NCBI RefSeq assembly: GCF_036227265.1
Contig: NZ_CP109446.1
Coordinates: 4,904,001-4,968,000, forward strand
Reading direction: 5' to 3'
From: Streptomyces sp. NBC_01476
GTDB taxonomy: Bacteria; Actinomycetota; Actinomycetes; Streptomycetales; Streptomycetaceae
Length of the DNA stretch: 64,000 bases
Shown here: positions 61,080 to 64,000 of the stretch, piece after piece
Numbering within the stretch: the first letter of the stretch is position 1
Layout of the letters: every line of letters begins with the position of its first letter
Translations under genes and position numbers: made by a program
The notes under the pieces: generated by a model
Told to the model about the DNA's origin: nothing
The model's database searches: none
What the model saw: the letters and a program-made list of their open reading frames with translations, nothing else

Positions 61080-62135
61080 GTGGATGTCATCGAGAACGCT
61101 CCGCTCGCGCCCCTCACCACCTTCCGGCTCGGAGGGCCCGCCGACCGGCTGGTCACCGCCGCGACGGACGGGGATCTGGTGGCCGCGGTGCGGGAGGCCG
61201 ACCGGCGCGGGGAGCCCGTGCTCCTGGTCGGCGGGGGCAGCAATCTGGTGATCGCCGACGCCGGATTCCGCGGCACCGTCGTGCGGGTGGCGACCGAAGG
61301 GGTCGCGCTGGACGGGGTACGGCTGGAGGTGGCGGCCGGCGAGGACTGGTCGGCCGCCGTGGCCGCGACCGTACGGGCCGGTCTCGCCGGGGTGGAGTGC
61401 CTGGCCGGGGTGCCGGGCTCGGCCGGGGCGACTCCGATCCAGAATGTGGGCGCCTACGGGCAGGAAGTGTCGACCACGATCAGCGAAGTGGTCGCCTACG
61501 ACCGCCGGGAGGAGCGGACCGTCACCCTGCCGAACGCGGAGTGCGGGTTCTCCTACCGGCACAGCAGGTTCAAGGCGGACCCGGCGCGGTATGTGGTGCT
61601 GCGGGTGCGCTTCGAACTGGAGGACGCCGGCGGGCTGTCCGGTCCGGTGAAGTACGCCGAGACCGCGCGGGCGCTGGGCGTGGAGCCGGGCGACCGGGTG
61701 CCGCTTGCGCAGGCCCGGCAGACGGTGCTGGGGCTGCGGCGGGCGAAGGGCATGGTGCTGGACGCGGCGGACCACGACACCTGGTCGGCCGGTTCCTTCT
61801 TCACCAACCCGGTGCTGACCACGGCCGAGTGGGCGGCGTTCCTGGAGCGGGCGCGCACCCGGCTCGGCGCCGGCGCCGAGCCGCCGTCGTATCCGGCGGG
61901 GGAGGACCGTACGAAGACCTCCGCGGCCTGGCTGATCGACAAGGCCGGCTTCGGCAAGGGGTACGGCAGCGGGCCGGCCCGGATCTCCGGGAAGCACACC
62001 CTGGCGCTGACCAACCGCGGCCGGGCCACCACCGAGGACCTGCTGGCCCTGGCCCGCGAGGTACGGGACGGGGTGCGGGCGGCCTTCGGGGTGACGCTGG
62101 TGAACGAACCGGTGATGGTCGGCGTTCGCCTGTGA
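61080..62135 (+). CDS. murB: UDP-N-acetylenolpyruvoylglucosamine reductase
   Basis: 351 residues from GTG 61080. FAD-binding LLVGGGSNLVIADAGF (~48-63), GVPGSAGATPIQNVGAYGQE (~113-132), SYRHSRFK (~157-164, catalytic Arg) and SAGSFFTNP (catalytic Ser); the C-terminal NRGRATTEDLLALAREV contains the late Glu region. Reduces UDP-GlcNAc-enolpyruvate to UDP-MurNAc in peptidoglycan synthesis. Type I MurB length. Confidence 0.94.
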   Translation: MDVIENAPLAPLTTFRLGGPADRLVTAATDGDLVAAVREADRRGEPVLLVGGGSNLVIADAGFRGTVVRVATEGVALDGVRLEVAAGEDWSAAVAATVRAGLAGVECLAGVPGSAGATPIQNVGAYGQEVSTTISEVVAYDRREERTVTLPNAECGFSYRHSRFKADPARYVVLRVRFELEDAGGLSGPVKYAETARALGVEPGDRVPLAQARQTVLGLRRAKGMVLDAADHDTWSAGSFFTNPVLTTAEWAAFLERARTRLGAGAEPPSYPAGEDRTKTSAAWLIDKAGFGKGYGSGPARISGKHTLALTNRGRATTEDLLALAREVRDGVRAAFGVTLVNEPVMVGVRL

Positions 62136-62276
62136 TCGGGGGGACCGTCCCGGGAGCGGCTTTCGGTGGTTCCCGGATCTTCTGCCGGCGGATGGCCGGC
62201 CGCGCGGTTCCTCGCGCCCCTGGGTTGAGGTCTTCCGCCCTGCCCGGTTGCCGGTGACGTCAGGCAGGAGCGCTTT

Positions 62277-63335
62277 TCAGGCCGTGCTGCCCAGCCAGTC
62301 GTCGATGCCGGTCAGCAGCCGGTCGCGTACCTCGTCCGGCGCCCGGGAAGCGCGTACCGACTGCCGGGCGAGCTCGGCCAGTTCGGCGTCGGTGAAGCCG
62401 TGCACGGTGCGGGCGAACTCGTACTGCGCGGCGAGCCGGGAGCCGAAGAGCAGCGGGTCGTCGGCGCCCAGGGCCATCGGCACGCCGGCTTCGAAGAGCG
62501 TGCGCAGGGGGACGTCCTCGGGCTTGTCGTAGACACCGAGGGCGACGTTGGAGGCGGGGCAGACCTCGCAGGTGATGCCGGAGTCGGCGAGGCGCTTGAG
62601 GAGATAGGGGTCCTCGGCGGCACGCACCCCGTGGCCGACGCGTCCGGCGTGCAGGTCGTCGAGGCAGTCACGGACGCTGGAGGGTCCGGCGAGTTCACCG
62701 CCGTGCGGGGCGGCGAGCAGCCCGCCTTCCCTGGCGATGGCGAAGGCACGGTCGAAGTCCCGTGCCAGGCCCCGGCGTTCGTCGTTGGACAGGCCGAAAC
62801 CGACCACCCCCCGGTCGGCGTAGCGGACCGCGAGCCGGGCCAGCGTACGGGCGTCCAGCGGGTGTTTCATGCGGTTGGCGGCGACCACCACGGCCATGCC
62901 GACGCCGGTCTCCTCGGAGGCGGTGTGCACCGCGTCCAGGATGATCTCCAGCGTCGGGATCAGCCCGCCGAGCCGGGGCGCGTACGACGTCGGGTCGACC
63001 TGGATCTCCAGCCAGCCGGAGCCGTCCGCGGCGTCCTCCTCGGCCGCCTCGCGGACCAGCCGCTGGATGTCCTCCGGCGTGCGCAGGCAGGAGCGGGCGA
63101 TGTCGTAGAGCCGCTGGAAGCGGAACCAGCCGCGCTCGTCGGTGGCCCGCAGCTTGGGGGGCTCTCCGGACGTGAGCGCCTCGGGCAGGTGCACGCCGTG
63201 CTTGTCGGCCAGCTCCAGCAGGGTGCTCGGCCGCATGGAGCCGGTGAAGTGCAGGTGCAGATGGGCTTTGGGCAGCCGGCGGACGTCGCGCGCCGGACCG
63301 CTCACCTCGGGTACCTCGGGTACTTCGCGTGCCAT
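62277..63335 (-). CDS. add: Adenosine deaminase
   Basis: 352 residues from ATG 63335. Metal and catalytic motifs: PKAHLHLHFTGSM (HxH, ~23-34), PHGGELAGPSSV (His/Glu), GRVGHGVRA (His) and LGADDPLLFGS (Asp pair). Converts adenosine to inosine (or 6-aminodeoxyfutalosine in the futalosine pathway; sequence alone does not separate them). Convergent with murB. Confidence 0.92.
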   Translation of the reverse strand: MAREVPEVPEVSGPARDVRRLPKAHLHLHFTGSMRPSTLLELADKHGVHLPEALTSGEPPKLRATDERGWFRFQRLYDIARSCLRTPEDIQRLVREAAEEDAADGSGWLEIQVDPTSYAPRLGGLIPTLEIILDAVHTASEETGVGMAVVVAANRMKHPLDARTLARLAVRYADRGVVGFGLSNDERRGLARDFDRAFAIAREGGLLAAPHGGELAGPSSVRDCLDDLHAGRVGHGVRAAEDPYLLKRLADSGITCEVCPASNVALGVYDKPEDVPLRTLFEAGVPMALGADDPLLFGSRLAAQYEFARTVHGFTDAELAELARQSVRASRAPDEVRDRLLTGIDDWLGSTA

Positions 63336-63423
63336 CCCAAGATCCTGCTATACGCCGGCCCCCGCTCGATACCACTTTCTCCGAACGGGGGCTTGCCCGA
63401 ATGCCCGAGCGGGCCTGGCGGCG

Positions 63424-64000
63424 TCAGTCCTTGGCCTCGCCGAGCAGCTGCTGCAGGCGCGAGACGCCCTCGACCAGGTCGTCGTCGCCGAGCGCGTAGC
63501 TGAGCCGCAGGTAGCCGGGTGTGCCGAACGCCTCACCGGGGACGACCGCGACCTCGGCCTCGTCCAGGATCAGCGCGGCCAGCTCGACCGAGTCGGCCGG
63601 GCGCCTGCCCCGCAGCTCCTTGCCGAGCAGCGCCTTCACCGAGGGGTACACATAGAACGCGCCCTCGGGGGCCGGGCAGACCACGCCGTCGATCTCGTTG
63701 AGCATCTTCACGATGGTCTGCCGGCGGCGGTCGAAGGCGGCGCGCATCTCGGCGACCGCGTCCAGGTTCCCCGAGACGGCGGCGAGGGCGGCGACCTGGG
63801 CCACGTTGGAGACGTTGGAGGTGGCGTGCGACTGCAGGTTCGTCGCGGCCTTCACCACGTCCTTCGGGCCGACGATCCACCCGACCCGCCAGCCGGTCAT
63901 CGCGTACGTCTTGGCGACGCCGTTGACCACGATGCACTTGTCCCGCAGCTCGGGCACGATCGCCGGCAGCGAGGTGAACTTCGCGTCGCCGTAGACCAGG
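63424..64000 (-). CDS. Pyridoxal-phosphate aminotransferase, probably aspartate aminotransferase (C-terminal part)
   Basis: Last ~192 residues; the 5' end lies beyond the right edge. Class I fold with the PLP lysine in VNGVAKTYAMTGWRVGWIVGP (lysine in VAKTYAMTG), and C-terminal EGAFYVYPSVKALLGKELRG and GTPGYLRLSYALGDDDLVEG with the substrate-binding Arg in LRLSYA. Position next to add and (in streptomycetes) secE agrees with aspartate aminotransferase. Confidence 0.9.
   Translation of the reverse strand, partial: LVYGDAKFTSLPAIVPELRDKCIVVNGVAKTYAMTGWRVGWIVGPKDVVKAATNLQSHATSNVSNVAQVAALAAVSGNLDAVAEMRAAFDRRRQTIVKMLNEIDGVVCPAPEGAFYVYPSVKALLGKELRGRRPADSVELAALILDEAEVAVVPGEAFGTPGYLRLSYALGDDDLVEGVSRLQQLLGEAKD

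Overview
The window is high-GC DNA with GTG/TTG starts, strong GGAGG ribosome-binding sites and dense, often overlapping genes. It looks like a Streptomyces (or close relative) chromosome. The gene order korAB - response regulator/kinases - second nuo cluster - htpX - bcp - yajQ - tRNA-Tyr and rpmG - MaoC pair - TetR/MFS - murB - adenosine deaminase - aspartate aminotransferase resembles what I recall of the central S. coelicolor chromosome around SCO4580-SCO4645. That comparison is from memory, not from an alignment.

Region 1 (1-33.7 kb) is core-like. It holds ergothioneine genes egtB (cut by the window edge) and egtA; a long-chain polyprenyl diphosphate synthase; a LolA-like exported protein followed by an ABC exporter pair; RarD; a divergent HxlR/NAD(P)-binding quinone-reductase pair; ferredoxin-dependent 2-oxoacid oxidoreductase korAB; a NarL-type regulator with two nearly duplicated sensor kinases; and a ten-gene complex I operon, nuoABC-HIJKLMN, that lacks nuoD, nuoE, nuoF and nuoG. 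After it come htpX, yccF, bcp, a three-gene set with WXG100-like proteins, yajQ and tRNA-Tyr.

Region 2 (33.7-50 kb) is an accessory island starting directly behind tRNA-Tyr, the type of site used by SLP1-like elements. It is IS debris around a polymorphic toxin operon: a secreted LamG protein, a 2176-residue RHS protein and an overlapping Imm8-like immunity gene. The toxin tip and immunity gene are visibly lower in G+C. To the right lie an inactivated IS5-like element with perfect 19-bp inverted repeats, a transposase fragment, and an intact IS630-family element. The IS630 element carries an extra non-transposase ORF and split a small gene that can be rebuilt by removing the element and one copy of its TA duplication.

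Region 3 (50-57 kb) opens with a LexA-type box and promoter before dnaE2, overlapping a reduced, apparently catalytically dead Y-family polymerase relative (an ImuB-like mutasome partner). An NAD(P)-binding protein and an amidohydrolase with a degenerate active site follow.

Region 4 (57-64 kb) is core-like: tRNA-Thr, tRNA-Met, rpmG, two MaoC-type hydratases, a probably leaderless TetR gene sharing an operator motif with the adjacent MFS exporter, murB, adenosine deaminase and the C-terminal part of an aspartate aminotransferase.

Most noteworthy: the SOS-controlled dnaE2/imuB-like pair, the nuoD-less complex I operon close to korAB, the RHS tip/immunity cassette, and the IS630 element with its passenger ORF.
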